In this document: piece by piece, positions 43,601 to 58,430 of the stretch | Layout of the letters: every line of letters starts with the position of its first letter | How positions within the stretch are numbered: the stretch's first letter is position 1 | Translations under genes and position numbers: made by a program | Notes under the pieces: model-generated | Databases searched by the model: none | Told to the model about the DNA's origin: nothing | What the model saw: the letters and a program-made list of their open reading frames with translations, nothing else | Assembly: GCA_032718475.1 (NCBI GenBank) | Contig: JAUCBJ010008499.1 | Location: 1-62,000 of the forward strand | Length of the DNA: 62,000 bases | Reading direction: 5' to 3' | From: Nemertoderma westbladi | Lineage: Eukaryota; Xenacoelomorpha; Nemertodermatida; Nemertodermatidae

Positions 43601-46600
43601 TCCACTGATCCAGTATCCTAAAGAATTCCATTGATCCAGTAACCTGTTAAAGGATTCCACTGATCCAGTAACCTAAAGGATTCCACTGATCCAGTAACCT
43701 AAAGGATTCCATTGATCCAGTAACCTGTTAAAGGATTCCACTGATCCAGTATCCTAAAGAATTCCATTGATCCAGTAACCTAAAGGATTCCACTGATCCA
43801 GTAACCTAAAGGATTCCATTGATCCAGTAACCTAAAGGATTCCACTGATCCAGTAACCTAAAGGATTCCATTGATCCAGTAACCTAAAGGATTCCATTGA
43901 TCCAGTAACCTAAAGGACTCCACTGATCCAGTAACCTGTTAAAGGATTCCATTGATCCAGTAACCTAAAGGATTCCATTGATCTAGTAACCTAAAGGATT
44001 CCATTGATCCAGTAACCTAAAGGATTCCATTGATCCAGTAACCTAAATGATTCCATTGATCCAGTAACCTAAAGGATTCCATTGATCCAGTAACCTAAAG
44101 GACTTCATTGATCCAGTAACCTAAAGGATTCCATTGATCCAGTATCCTAAAGGATTCCATTGATCCAGTAACCTAAAGGACTCCATTGATCCAGTAACCT
44201 AAAGGATTCCATTGATCCAGTATCCTAAAGGATTCCATTGATCCAGTAACCTAAAGGACTCCATTGATCCAGTATCCTAAAGGATTCCATTGATCCAGTA
44301 ACCTAAAGGACTCCATTGATCCAGTAACCTAAAGGACTCCATTGATCCAGTAACCTAAAGGATTCCATTGATCCAGTAACCTAAATGATTCCATTGATCC
44401 AGTAACCTAAAGGACTCCATTGATCCAGTAACCTAAAGGATTCCACTGATCCAGTATCCTAAAGAATTCCATTGATCCAGTAACCTAAAGGATTCCACTG
44501 ATCCAGTAACCTAAAGGATTCCATTGATCCAGTAACCTAAAGGATTCCACTGATCCAGTAACCTAAAGGATTCCACTGATCCAGTAACCTAAAGGATTCC
44601 ATTGATCCAGTAACCTAAAGGATTCCATTGATCCAGTAACCTAAAGGATTCCATTGATCCAGTAACTTAAAGGACTCCATTGATCCAGTAACCTAAAGGA
44701 TTCCATTGATCCAGTAATCTAAAGGATTCCATTGATCCAGTAACCTAAAGGATTCCACTGATCCAGTATCCTAAATAATTCCATTGATCCAGTAACCTAA
44801 AGGATTCCACTGATCCAGTAACCTAAAGGATTCCATTGATCCAGTAACCTAAAGGATTACATTGATCCAGTAACCTAAATGATTCCATTGATCCAGTAAC
44901 CTAAAGGACTCCATTGATCCAGTAACCTAAAGGATTCCACTGATCCAGTAACCTAAAGGATTACATTGATCCAGTAACCTAAAGGATTCCATTGATCCAG
45001 TAACCTAAAGGATTCCATTGATCCAGTAGCCTGTTAAAGGATTCCACTGATCCAGTAACCTAAAGGATTCCATTGATCCAGTAACCTAAAGGATTCCACT
45101 GATCCAGTAACCTAAAGGATTCCATTGATCCAGTAACCTAAATGATTCCATTGATCCAGTCACCTAAAGGATTCCATTGATCCAGTAACCTAAAGGACTC
45201 CATTGATCCAGTAACCTAAAGGATTCCATTGATCCAGTAACCTAAAGGATTCCACTGATCCAGTATCCTAAAGAATTCCATTGATCCAGTAACCTAAAGG
45301 ATTCCACTGATCCAGTAACCTAAAGGATTCCATTGATCCAGTAACATAAAGGATTCCATTGATCCAGTAACCTAAAGGATTCCATTGATCCAGCAACCTA
45401 AAGGATTCCATTGATCCAGTAACCTAAAGGATTCCACTGATCCAGTAACCTAAAGGATTCCATTGATCCAGTAACATGTTAAAGGATTCCACTGATCCAG
45501 TAACCTAAAGGATTCCATTGATCCAGTAACCTAAAGGATTCCATTGATCCAGTAACCTAAAGGATTCCACTGATCCAGTAACCTAAAGGATTCCATTGAT
45601 CCAGTAACCTGTTAAAGGATTCCACTGATCCAGTAACCTAAAGGATTCCATTGATCCAGTAACCTAAAGGATTCCACTGATCCGGTACCCTAAAGGACTC
45701 CATTGATCCAGTAACCTAAATGATTCCATTGATCCAGTCACCTAAAGGATTCCATTGATCCAGTAACCTAAAGGATTCCACTGATCCAGTAACCTAAAGG
45801 ATTCCATTGATCCAGTAACATAAAGGATTCCATTGATCCAGTAATCGAAAGGATTCCATTGATCCAGTAACCTAAAGGATTCCATTGATCCAGTAACCTA
45901 AAGGAATCCATTGATCTAGTAACCTAAAGGAATCCATTGATCTAGTAACCTAAAGGATTCCATTGATCCAGTAACATAAAGGATTCCATTGATCCAGTAA
46001 TCGAAAGGATTCCATTGATCCAGTAACCTAAAGAATTCCATTGATCCAGTAACCTAAAGGATTCCACTGATCCAGTAACCTAAAGGATTCCATTGATCCA
46101 GTAACATAAAGGATTCCATTGATCCAGTAACCTAAAGGATTCCATTGATCCAGCAACCTAAAGGATTCCATTGATCCAGTAACCTAAAGGATTCCACTGA
46201 TCCAGTAACCTAAAGGATTCCATTGATCCAGTAACATGTTAAAGGATTCCACTGATCCAGTAACCTAAAGGATTCCACTGATCCAGTAACCTAAAGGATT
46301 CCATTGATCCAGTAACATAAAGGATTCCATTGATCCAGTAACCTAAAGGATTCCATTGATCCAGCAACCTAAAGGATTCCATTGATCCAGTAACCTAAAG
46401 GATTCCACTGATCCAGTAACCTAAAGGATTCCATTGATCCAGTAACATGTTAAAGGATTCCATTGATCCAGTAACCTAAAGGATTCCACTGATCCAGTAT
46501 CCTAAAGAATTCCATTGATCCAGTAACCTAAAGGATTCCACTGATCCAGTAACCTAAAGGATTCCATTGATCCAGTAACCTGTTAAAGGATTCCACTGAT

Positions 46601-49600
46601 CCAGTATCCTAAAGAATTCCATTGATCCAGTAACCTGTTAAAGGATTCCACTGATCCAGTAACCTAAAGGATTCCACTGATCCAGTAACCTAAAGGATTC
46701 CATTGATCCAGTAACCTGTTAAAGGATTCCACTGATCCAGTATCCTAAAGAATTCCATTGATCCAGTAACCTAAAGGATTCCACTGATCCAGTAACCTAA
46801 AGGATTCCATTGATCCAGTAACCTAAAGGATTCCACTGATCCAGTAACCTAAAGGATTCCATTGATCCAGTAACCTAAAGGATTCCATTGATCCAGTAAC
46901 CTAAAGGACTCCACTGATCCAGTAACCTGTTAAAGGATTCCATTGATCCAGTAACCTAAAGGATTCCATTGATCTAGTAACCTAAAGGATTCCATTGATC
47001 CAGTAACCTAAAGGATTCCATTGATCCAGTAACCTAAATGATTCCATTGATCCAGTAACCTAAAGGATTCCATTGATCCAGTAACCTAAAGGACTTCATT
47101 GATCCAGTAACCTAAAGGATTCCATTGATCCAGTATCCTAAAGGATTCCATTGATCCAGTAACCTAAAGGACTCCATTGATCCAGTAACCTAAAGGATTC
47201 CATTGATCCAGTATCCTAAAGGATTCCATTGATCCAGTAACCTAAAGGACTCCATTGATCCAGTATCCTAAAGGATTCCATTGATCCAGTAACCTAAAGG
47301 ACTCCATTGATCCAGTAACCTAAAGGACTCCATTGATCCAGTAACCTAAAGGATTCCATTGATCCAGTAACCTAAATGATTCCATTGATCCAGTAACCTA
47401 AAGGACTCCATTGATCCAGTAACCTAAAGGATTCCACTGATCCAGTATCCTAAAGAATTCCATTGATCCAGTAACCTAAAGGATTCCACTGATCCAGTAA
47501 CCTAAAGGATTCCATTGATCCAGTAACCTAAAGGATTCCACTGATCCAGTAACCTAAAGGATTCCACTGATCCAGTAACCTAAAGGATTCCATTGATCCA
47601 GTAACCTAAAGGATTCCATTGATCCAGTAACCTAAAGGATTCCATTGATCCAGTAACTTAAAGGACTCCATTGATCCAGTAACCTAAAGGATTCCATTGA
47701 TCCAGTAATCTAAAGGATTCCATTGATCCAGTAGCCTGTTAAAGGATTCCACTGATCCAGTATCCTAAATAATTCCATTGATCCAGTAACCTAAAGGATT
47801 CCACTGATCCAGTAACCTAAAGGATTCCATTGATCCAGTAACCTAAAGGATTACATTGATCCAGTAACCTAAATGATTCCATTGATCCAGTAACCTAAAG
47901 GACTCCATTGATCCAGTAACCTAAAGGATTCCACTGATCCAGTAACCTAAAGGATTACATTGATCCAGTAACCTAAAGGATTCCATTGATCCAGTAACCT
48001 AAAGGATTCCACTGATCCAGTAACCTAAAGGATTCCATTGATCCAGTAACATAAAGGATTCCATTGATCCAGTAACCTAAAGGATTCCATTGATCCAGCA
48101 ACCTAAAGGATTCCATTGATCCAGTAACCTAAAGGATTCCACTGATCCAGTAACCTAAAGGATTCCATTGATCCAGTAACATGTTAAAGGATTCCACTGA
48201 TCCAGTAACCTAAAGGATTCCATTGATCCAGTAACCTAAAGGATTCCATTGATCCAGTAACCTAAAGGATTCCACTGATCCAGTAACCTAAAGGATTCCA
48301 TTGATCCAGTAACCTGTTAAAGGATTCCACTGATCCAGTAACCTAAAGGATTCCATTGATCCAGTAACCTAAAGGATTCCACTGATCCGGTACCCTAAAG
48401 GACTCCATTGATCCAGTAACCTAAATGATTCCATTGATCCAGTCACCTAAAGGATTCCATTGATCCAGTAACCTAAAGGATTCCACTGATCCAGTAACCT
48501 AAAGGATTCCATTGATCCAGTAACATAAAGGATTCCATTGATCCAGTAATCGAAAGGATTCCATTGATCCAGTAACCTAAAGGATTCCATTGATCCAGTA
48601 ACCTAAAGGAATCCATTGATCTAGTAACCTAAAGGAATCCATTGATCTAGTAACCTAAAGGATTCCATTGATCCAGTAACATAAAGGATTCCATTGATCC
48701 AGTAATCGAAAGGATTCCATTGATCCAGTAACCTAAAGAATTCCATTGATCCAGTAACCTAAAGGATTCCACTGATCCAGTAACCTAAAGGATTCCATTG
48801 ATCCAGTAACATAAAGGATTCCATTGATCCAGTAACCTAAAGGATTCCATTGATCCAGCAACCTAAAGGATTCCATTGATCCAGTAACCTAAAGGATTCC
48901 ACTGATCCAGTAACCTAAAGGATTCCATTGATCCAGTAACATGTTAAAGGATTCCACTGATCCAGTAACCTAAAGGATTCCATTGATCCAGTAACCTAAA
49001 GGATTCCATTGATCCAGTAACCTAAAGGATTCCACTGATCCAGTAACCTAAAGGATTCCATTGATCCAGTAACCTGTTAAAGGATTCCACTGATCCAGTA
49101 ACCTAAAGGATTCCATTGATCCAGTAACCTAAAGGATTCCACTGATCCAGTACCCTAAAGGACTCCATTGATCCAGTAACCTAAATGATTCCATTGATCC
49201 AGTCACCTAAAGGATTCCATTGATCCAGTAACCTAAAGGATTCCATTGATCCAGTAACCTAAAGGACTTCATTGATCCAGTAACCTAAAGGATTCCATTG
49301 ATCCAGTATCCTAAAGGATTCCATTGATCCAGTAACCTAAAGGATTCCATTGATCCAGTAACCTAAAGGATTCCATTGATCCAGTAACCTAAAGGATTCC
49401 ACTGATCCAGTAACCTAAAGGATTCCATTGATCCAGTAACCTGTTAAAGGATTCCACTGATCCAGTAACCTAAAGGATTCCATTGATCCAGTAACCTAAA
49501 GGATTCCATTGATCTAGTAACCTAAAGGATTCCATTGATCCAGTAACCTAAAGGATTCCATTGATCCAGTAACCTAAATGATTCCATTGATCCAGTAACC

Positions 49601-52600
49601 TAAAGGATTCCATTGATCCAGTAACCTAAAGGACTTCATTGATCCAGTAACCTAAAGGATTCCATTGATCCAGTATCCTAAAGGATTCCATTGATCCAGT
49701 AACCTAAAGGACTCCATTGATCCAGTAACCTAAAGGATTCCATTGATCCAGTATCCTAAAGGATTCCATTGATCCAGTAACCTAAAGGACTCCATTGATC
49801 CAGTATCCTAAAGGATTCCATTGATCCAGTAACCTAAAGGACTCCATTGATCCAGTAACCTAAAGGACTCCATTGATCCAGTAACCTAAAGGATTCCATT
49901 GATCCAGTAACCTAAATGATTCCATTGATCCAGTAACCTAAAGGACTCCATTGATCCAGTAACCTAAAGGATTCCACTGATCCAGTATCCTAAAGAATTC
50001 CATTGATCCAGTAACCTAAAGGATTCCACTGATCCAGTAACCTAAAGGATTCCATTGATCCAGTAACCTAAAGGATTCCACTGATCCAGTAACCTAAAGG
50101 ATTCCACTGATCCAGTAACCTAAAGGATTCCATTGATCCAGTAACCTAAAGGATTCCATTGATCCAGTAACCTAAAGGATTCCATTGATCCAGTAACTTA
50201 AAGGACTCCATTGATCCAGTAACCTAAAGGATTCCATTGATCCAGTAATCTAAAGGATTCCATTGATCCAGTAGCCTGTTAAAGGATTCCACTGATCCAG
50301 TATCCTAAATAATTCCATTGATCCAGTAACCTAAAGGATTCCACTGATCCAGTAACCTAAAGGATTCCATTGATCCAGTAACCTAAAGGATTACATTGAT
50401 CCAGTAACCTAAATGATTCCATTGATCCAGTAACCTAAAGGACTCCATTGATCCAGTAACCTAAAGGATTCCACTGATCCAGTAACCTAAAGGATTACAT
50501 TGATCCAGTAACCTAAAGGATTCCATTGATCCAGTAACCTAAAGGATTCCACTGATCCAGTAACCTAAAGGATTCCATTGATCCAGTAACATAAAGGATT
50601 CCATTGATCCAGTAACCTAAAGGATTCCATTGATCCAGCAACCTAAAGGATTCCATTGATCCAGTAACCTAAAGGATTCCACTGATCCAGTAACCTAAAG
50701 GATTCCATTGATCCAGTAACATGTTAAAGGATTCCACTGATCCAGTAACCTAAAGGATTCCATTGATCCAGTAACCTAAAGGATTCCATTGATCCAGTAA
50801 CCTAAAGGATTCCACTGATCCAGTAACCTAAAGGATTCCATTGATCCAGTAACCTGTTAAAGGATTCCACTGATCCAGTAACCTAAAGGATTCCATTGAT
50901 CCAGTAACCTAAAGGATTCCACTGATCCGGTACCCTAAAGGACTCCATTGATCCAGTAACCTAAATGATTCCATTGATCCAGTCACCTAAAGGATTCCAT
51001 TGATCCAGTAACCTAAAGGATTCCACTGATCCAGTAACCTAAAGGATTCCATTGATCCAGTAACATAAAGGATTCCATTGATCCAGTAATCGAAAGGATT
51101 CCATTGATCCAGTAACCTAAAGGATTCCATTGATCCAGTAACCTAAAGGAATCCATTGATCTAGTAACCTAAAGGAATCCATTGATCTAGTAACCTAAAG
51201 GATTCCATTGATCCAGTAACATAAAGGATTCCATTGATCCAGTAATCGAAAGGATTCCATTGATCCAGTAACCTAAAGAATTCCATTGATCCAGTAACCT
51301 AAAGGATTCCACTGATCCAGTAACCTAAAGGATTCCATTGATCCAGTAACATAAAGGATTCCATTGATCCAGTAACCTAAAGGATTCCATTGATCCAGCA
51401 ACCTAAAGGATTCCATTGATCCAGTAACCTAAAGGATTCCACTGATCCAGTAACCTAAAGGATTCCATTGATCCAGTAACATGTTAAAGGATTCCACTGA
51501 TCCAGTAACCTAAAGGATTCCATTGATCCAGTAACCTAAAGGATTCCATTGATCCAGTAACCTAAAGGATTCCACTGATCCAGTAACCTAAAGGATTCCA
51601 TTGATCCAGTAACCTGTTAAAGGATTCCACTGATCCAGTAACCTAAAGGATTCCATTGATCCAGTAACCTAAAGGATTCCACTGATCCAGTACCCTAAAG
51701 GACTCCATTGATCCAGTAACCTAAATGATTCCATTGATCCAGTCACCTAAAGGATTCCATTGATCCAGTAACCTAAAGGATTCCACTGATCCAGTAACCT
51801 AAAGGATTCCATTGATCCAGTAACATAAAGGATTCCATTGATCCAGTAATCGAAAGGATTCCATTGATCCAGTAACCTAAAGGATTCCATTGATCCAGTA
51901 ACCTAAAGGAATCCATTGATCTAGTAACCTAAAGGAATCCATTGATCTAGTAACCTAAAGGATTCCATTGATCCAGTAACATAAAGGATTCCATTGATCC
52001 AGTAATCGAAAGGATTCCATTGATCCAGTAACCTAAAGGATTCCATTGATCCAGTAACCTAAAGGATTCCATTGATCCAGTAACCTAAAGGAATCCATTG
52101 ATCTAGTAACCTAAAGGAATCCATTGATCTAGTAACCTAAAGGATTCCATTGATCCAGTAACCTAAAGGAATCCATTGATCTAGTAACCTAAAGGAATCC
52201 ATTGATCTAGTAACCTAAAGGAATCCATTGATCTAGTAACCTAAAGGATTCCATTGATCCAGTAACCTAAAGGAATCCATTGATCTAGTAACCTAAAGGA
52301 ATCCATTGATCTAGTAACCTAAAGGATTCCATTGATCTAGTAACCTAAAGGATTCCATTGATCCAGTAACATAAAGGATTCCATTGATCCAGTAATCGAA
52401 AGGATTCCATTGATCCAGTAACCTAAAGGATTCCATTGATCCAGTAACCTAAAGGATTCCACTGATCCAGTAACCTAAAGGATTCCATTGATCCAGTAAC
52501 CTGTTAAAGGATTCCACTGATCCAGTAACCTAAAGGATTCCATTGATCCAGTAACCTAAAGGATTCCATTGATCCAGTAACCTAAAGGATTCCACTGATC

Positions 52601-55600
52601 CAGTAACCTAAAGGATTCCATTGATCCAGTAACCTGTTAAAGGATTCCACTGATCCAGTAACCTAAAGGATTCCATTGATCCAGTAACCTAAAGGATTCC
52701 ACTGATCCAGTATCCTAAAGGACTCCATTGATCCAGTAACCTAAAGGATTACATTGATCCAGTAACCTAAAGGATTACATTGATCCAGTAACCTAAAGGA
52801 CTCCATTGATCCAGTAACCTAAAGGATTCCATTGATCCAGTAACCTGTTAAAGGATTCCACTGATCCAGTAACCTAAAGGACTCCATTGATCCAGTGACC
52901 TAAAGGATTCCACTGATCCAGTATCCTAAAGAATTCCATTGATCCAGTAACCTAAAGGATTCCATTGCTCCAGTAACCTAAAGGATTCCACTGATCCAGT
53001 AACCTAAAGGATTCCATTGATCCAGTAACCTAAAGGATTCCATTGATCCAGTAACCTAAAGGATTCCATTGATCCAGTAACCTAAAGGACTCCATTGATC
53101 CAGTATCCTAAAGGATTCCATTGATCCAGTAATCTAAAGGACTCCATTGATCCAGTAACCTAAAGGATTCCATTGATCCAGTAACCTAAAGGATTCCACT
53201 GATCCAGTAACCTAAAGGATTCCATTGATCCAGTAACCTAAAGGATTCCATTGATCCAGTAACCTAAAGGATTCCATTGATCCAGTAACCTAAAGGACTC
53301 CATTGATCCAGTATCCTAAAGGATTCCATTGATCCAGTAACCTAAAGGATTCCACTGATCCAGTATCCTAAATAATTCCATTGATCCAGTAACCTAAAGG
53401 ATTCCACTGATCCAGTAACCTAAAGGATTCCATTGATCCAGTAACCTAAAGGATTACATTGATCCAGTAACCTAAATGATTCCATTGATCCAGTAACCTA
53501 AAGGACTCCATTGATCCAGTAACCTAAAGGATTCCACTGATCCAGTAACCTAAAGGATTACATTGATCCAGTAACCTAAAGGATTCCATTGATCCAGTAA
53601 CCTAAAGGATTCCATTGATCCAGTAGCCTGTTAAAGGATTCCACTGATCCAGTAACCTAAAGGATTCCATTGATCCAGTAACCTAAAGGATTCCACTGAT
53701 CCAGTAACCTAAAGGATTCCATTGATCCAGTAACCTAAATGATTCCATTGATCCAGTCACCTAAAGGATTCCATTGATCCAGTAACCTAAAGGACTCCAT
53801 TGATCCAGTAACCTAAAGGATTCCATTGATCCAGTAACCTAAAGGATTCCACTGATCCAGTATCCTAAAGAATTCCATTGATCCAGTAACCTAAAGGATT
53901 CCACTGATCCAGTAACCTAAAGGATTCCATTGATCCAGTAACATAAAGGATTCCATTGATCCAGTAACCTAAAGGATTCCATTGATTCAGCAACCTAAAG
54001 GATTCCATTGATCCAGTAACCTAAAGGATTCCACTGATCCAGTAACCTAAAGGATTCCATTGATCCAGTAACATGTTAAAGGATTCCACTGATCCAGTAA
54101 CCTAAAGGATTCCATTGATCCAGTAACCTAAAGGATTCCATTGATCCAGTAACCTAAAGGATTCCACTGATCCAGTAACCTAAAGGATTCCATTGATCCA
54201 GTAACCTGTTAAAGGATTCCACTGATCCAGTAACCTAAAGGATTCCATTGATCCAGTAACCTAAAGGATTCCACTGATCCAGTACCCTAAAGGACTCCAT
54301 TGATCCAGTAACCTAAATGATTCCATTGATCCAGTCACCTAAAGGATTCCATTGATCCAGTAACCTAAAGGATTCCACTGATCCAGTAACCTAAAGGATT
54401 CCATTGATCCAGTAACATAAAGGATTCCATTGATCCAGTAACCGAAAGGATTCCATTGATCCAGTAACCTAAAGGATTCCATTGATCCAGTAACCTAAAG
54501 GATTCCACTGATCCAGTAACCTAAAGGATTCCATTGATCCAGTAACCTGTTAAAGGATTCCACTGATCCAGTAACCTAAAGGATTCCATTGATCCAGTAA
54601 CCTAAAGGATTCCATTGATCCAGTAACCTAAAGGATTCCACTGATCCAGTAACCTAAAGGATTCCATTGATCCAGTAACCTGTTAAAGGATTCCACTGAT
54701 CCAGTAACCTAAAGGATTCCATTGATCCAGTAACCTAAAGGATTCCACTGATCCAGTATCCTAAAGGACTCCATTGATCCAGTAACCTAAAGGATTACAT
54801 TGATCCAGTAACCTAAAGGATTACATTGATCCAGTAACCTAAAGGACTCCATTGATCCAGTAACCTAAAGGATTCCATTGATCCAGTAACCTGTTAAAGG
54901 ATTCCACTGATCCAGTAACCTAAAGGACTCCATTGATCCAGTGACCTAAAGGATTCCACTGATCCAGTATCCTAAAGAATTCCATTGATCCAGTAACCTA
55001 AAGGATTCCATTGCTCCAGTAACCTAAAGGATTCCACTGATCCAGTAACCTAAAGGATTCCATTGATCCAGTAACCTAAAGGATTCCATTGATCCAGTAA
55101 CCTAAAGGATTCCATTGATCCAGTAACCTAAAGGACTCCATTGATCCAGTATCCTAAAGGATTCCATTGATCCAGTAATCTAAAGGACTCCATTGATCCA
55201 GTAACCTAAAGGATTCCATTGATCCAGTAACCTAAAGGATTCCATTGATCCAGTAACCTAAAGGATTCCATTGATCCAGTAACCTAAAGGACTCCATTGA
55301 TCCAGTATCCTAAAGGATTCCATTGATCCAGTAATCTAAAGGACTCCATTGATCCAGTATCCTAAAGGATTCCATTGATCCAGTATCCTAAAGGACTCCA
55401 TTGATCCAGTATCCTAAAGAATTCCATTGATCCAGTAACCTAAAGGATTCCACTGATCCAGTAACCTAAAGGATTCCATTGATCCAGTAACCTAAAGGAT
55501 TCCACTGATCCAGTAACCTAAAGGATTCCACTGATCCAGTAACCTAAAGGATTCCATTGATCCAGTAACCTAAAGGATTCCATTGATCCAGTAACCTAAA

Positions 55601-58120
55601 GGATTCCATTGATCCAGTAACTTAAAGGACTCCATTGATCCAGTAACCTAAAGGATTCCATTGATCCAGTAACCTAAAGGATTCCATTGATCCAGTAACC
55701 TAAAGGACTCCATTGATCCAGTAACCTAAAGGATTCCACTGATCCAGTATCCTAAATAATTCCATTGATCCAGTAACCTAAAGGATTCCACTGATCCAGT
55801 AACCTAAAGGATTCCATTGATCCAGTAACCTAAAGGATTCCACTGATCTAGTAACCTAAAGGATTCCACTGATCCAGTCACCTAAAGGATTCCATTGATC
55901 CAGTAACCTAAAGGATTCCATTGATCCAGTAACCTAAAGGATTCCATTGATCCAGTAACCTAAAGGACTCCATTGATCCAGTAACCTAAAGGATTCCATT
56001 GATCCAGTATCCTAAAGGATTCCATTGATCCAGTAATCTAAAGGACTCCATTGATCCAGTAACCTAAAGGATTACATTGATCCAGTAACCTAAAGGATTA
56101 CATTGATCCAGTAACCTAAAGGATTCCATTGATCCAGTAACCTAAAGGATTCCATTGATCCAGTAGCCTGTTAAAGGATTCCACTGATCCAGTAACCTAA
56201 AGGATTCCATTGATCCAGTAACCTAAAGGATTCCACTGATCCAGTAACCTAAAGGATTCCATTGATCCAGTAACCTAAATGATTCCATTGATCCAGTCAC
56301 CTAAAGGATTCCATTGATCCAGTAACCTAAAGGACTCCATTGATCCAGTAACCTAAAGGATTCCATTGATCCAGTAACCTAAAGGATTCCACTGATCCAG
56401 TATCCTAAAGAATTCCATTGATCCAGTAACCTAAAGGATTCCACTGATCCAGTAACCTAAAGGATTCCATTGATCCAGTAACATAAAGGATTCCATTGAT
56501 CCAGTAACCTAAAGGATTCCATTGATCCAGTAACCTAAAGGATTCCATTGATCCAGTAACCTAAAGGATTCCACTGATCCAGTAACCTAAAGGATTCCAT
56601 TAATCCAGTAACCTGTTAAAGGATTCCACTGATCCAGTAACCTAAAGGATTCCATTGATCCAGTAACCTAAAGGATTCCATTGATCCAGTAACCTAAAGG
56701 ATTCCACTGATCCAGTAACCTAAAGGATTCCATTGATCCAGTAACCTGTTAAAGGATTCCACTGATCCAGTAACCTAAAGGATTCCATTAATCCAGTAAC
56801 CTAAAGGATTCTACTGATCTAGTATCCTAAAGGACTCCATTGATCCAGTAACCTAAAGGATTACATTGATCCAGTAACCTAAAGGATTACATTGATCCAG
56901 TAACCTAAAGGACTCCATTGATCCAGTAACCTAAAGGATTCCATTGATCCAGTAACCTGTTAAAGGATCCCACTGATCCAGTAACCTAAAGGATTCCATT
57001 GATCCAGTAACCTAAAGGATTCCACTGATCCAGTATCCTAAAGAATTCCATTGATCCAGTAACCTAAAGGATTCCATTGATCCAGTAACCTAAAGGATTC
57101 CATTGATCCAGTAACCTAAAGGATTCCATTGATCCAGTAACCTAAAGGATTCCATTGATCCAGTAACCTAAAGGATTCCATTGATCCAGTAACCTAAAGG
57201 ACTCCATTGATCCAGTATCCTAAAGGATTCCATTGATCCAGTAATCTAAAGGACTCCATTGATCCAGTAACCTAAAGGATTCCATTGATCCAGTAACCTA
57301 AAGGATTCCATTGATCCAGTAACCTAAAGGATTACATTGATCCAGTAACCTAAAGGATTACATTGATCCAGTAACCTAAAGGATTCCATTGATCCAGTAT
57401 CCTAAAGGATTCCATTGATCCAGTAATATAAAGGACTCCATTGATCCAGTAACCTAAAGGATTCCATTGATCCAGTAACCTAAAGGATTCCATTGATCCA
57501 GTAACCTAAAGGATTCCATTGATCCAGTAACCTAAAGGATTACATTGATCCAGTAACCTAAAGGATTCCATTGATCCAGTAACCTAAAGGATTACATTGA
57601 TCCAGTAACCTAAAGGATTCCATTGATCCAGTAACCTAAAGGATTCCATTGATCCAGTAATCTAAAGGACTCCATTGATCCAGTAACCTAAAGGATTCCC
57701 TTGATCCAGTAATCTAAAGGATTACATTGATCCAGTAACCTAAAGGATTCCATTGATCCAGTAACCTAAAGGATTACATTGATCCAGTAACCTAAAGGAT
57801 TCCATTGATCCAGTAACCTAAAGGATTCCATTGATCCAGTAATCTAAAGGACTCCACTGATCCAGTAACCTAAAGGATTCCACTGATCCAGTAACCTAAA
57901 GGATTACATTGATCCAGTAACCTAAAGGATTCCATTGATCCAGTAACCTAAAGGATTCCCTTGATCCAGTAATCTAAAGGATTCCATTGATCCAGTAACC
58001 TAAAGGATTCCATTGATCCAGTATCCTAAAGGATTCCACTGATCCAGTAACCTAAAGGACTCCGTTGATCCAGTAACCTAAAGGATTACATTGATCCAGT
58101 AACCTAAAGGATTCCATTGA
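34620..58120. repeat. 26-bp satellite array, right block, 23.5 kb
   Basis: Continuation of the same satellite, about 900 units of 26 bp with interspersed 29-bp variants. Higher-order duplication is visible. The marker GGACTTCATTG occurs near 34711, 38962, 44103, 47094, 49267 and 49634. TCCGGTACCC occurs near 45681, 48386 and 50926. Net spacings of 4,251 and 2,540 bases repeat; 2,540 fits 91 units of 26 plus six of 29, and 4,251 fits 149 plus thirteen. The last unit ends in GATTCCATTGA at 58120. No gene lies within; the 73-93 codon frames arise where variants remove a repeated stop. Confidence 0.97.
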
Positions 58121-58143
58121 TTTTACTTTTTTAGCGGCGAAAT
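58121..58143. other. right flank of the satellite
   Basis: TTTTACTTTTTTAGCGGCG follows the last unit directly and mirrors the GTTACTTTTTTCGC word left of the array. The composition changes abruptly from satellite to GC-rich LINE sequence. Confidence 0.5.
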
Positions 58144-58430
58144 ATGGAAAGTAAGCTTGAGGAGCGGTGCCGGCATAAGAAACGCCACTACCGCACCGTC
58201 TGCGAGGACCGGAGGATGGCCTTCACCCCCCTGGTCGGCACCACTGACGGTGTCTGGTGCACCGAGGCCCAGATCCTTATCCGCCATCTCGCAGAGTCAC
58301 TCGTGGCTAGGCGAGATGGTATGCGGGAGAGGGGCCTCGCGTGCGTGCTGGGGGGTGTTCGCCGGCGGCTGCAATTCGCACTCCTCCGGTCCAACTCCCT
58401 CTGCCTCCGTGGTGGGCGGCGTCCGTGGCG
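58144..58430 (+). pseudogene. C-terminal tail of a non-LTR retrotransposon ORF
   Basis: GC-rich frame starting MESKLEERCRHKKRHYRTVC, then FTPLVGTTDGVWCTEAQIL, HLAESLVARRDG and, with a possible frame change, RRRLQFALLRSNSLCLRGGR. This order (TDG box, LA-rich helix, ALLRSNSLCLRG end) resembles the extreme C-terminus of a group of LINE reverse transcriptase proteins. That recognition is from memory. Only about 95 residues remain, as expected for a 5'-truncated LINE copy whose left edge abuts the satellite. After SLCLRG the frame runs into duplicated 3' sequence. GC content and codon use differ sharply from all neighbours. Confidence 0.6.

Noticed and set aside
27880-58120. CRISPR-like appearance of a short-period array
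   Set aside because: Units are head to tail with no unique spacers, the locus is eukaryotic, and there are no cas genes.
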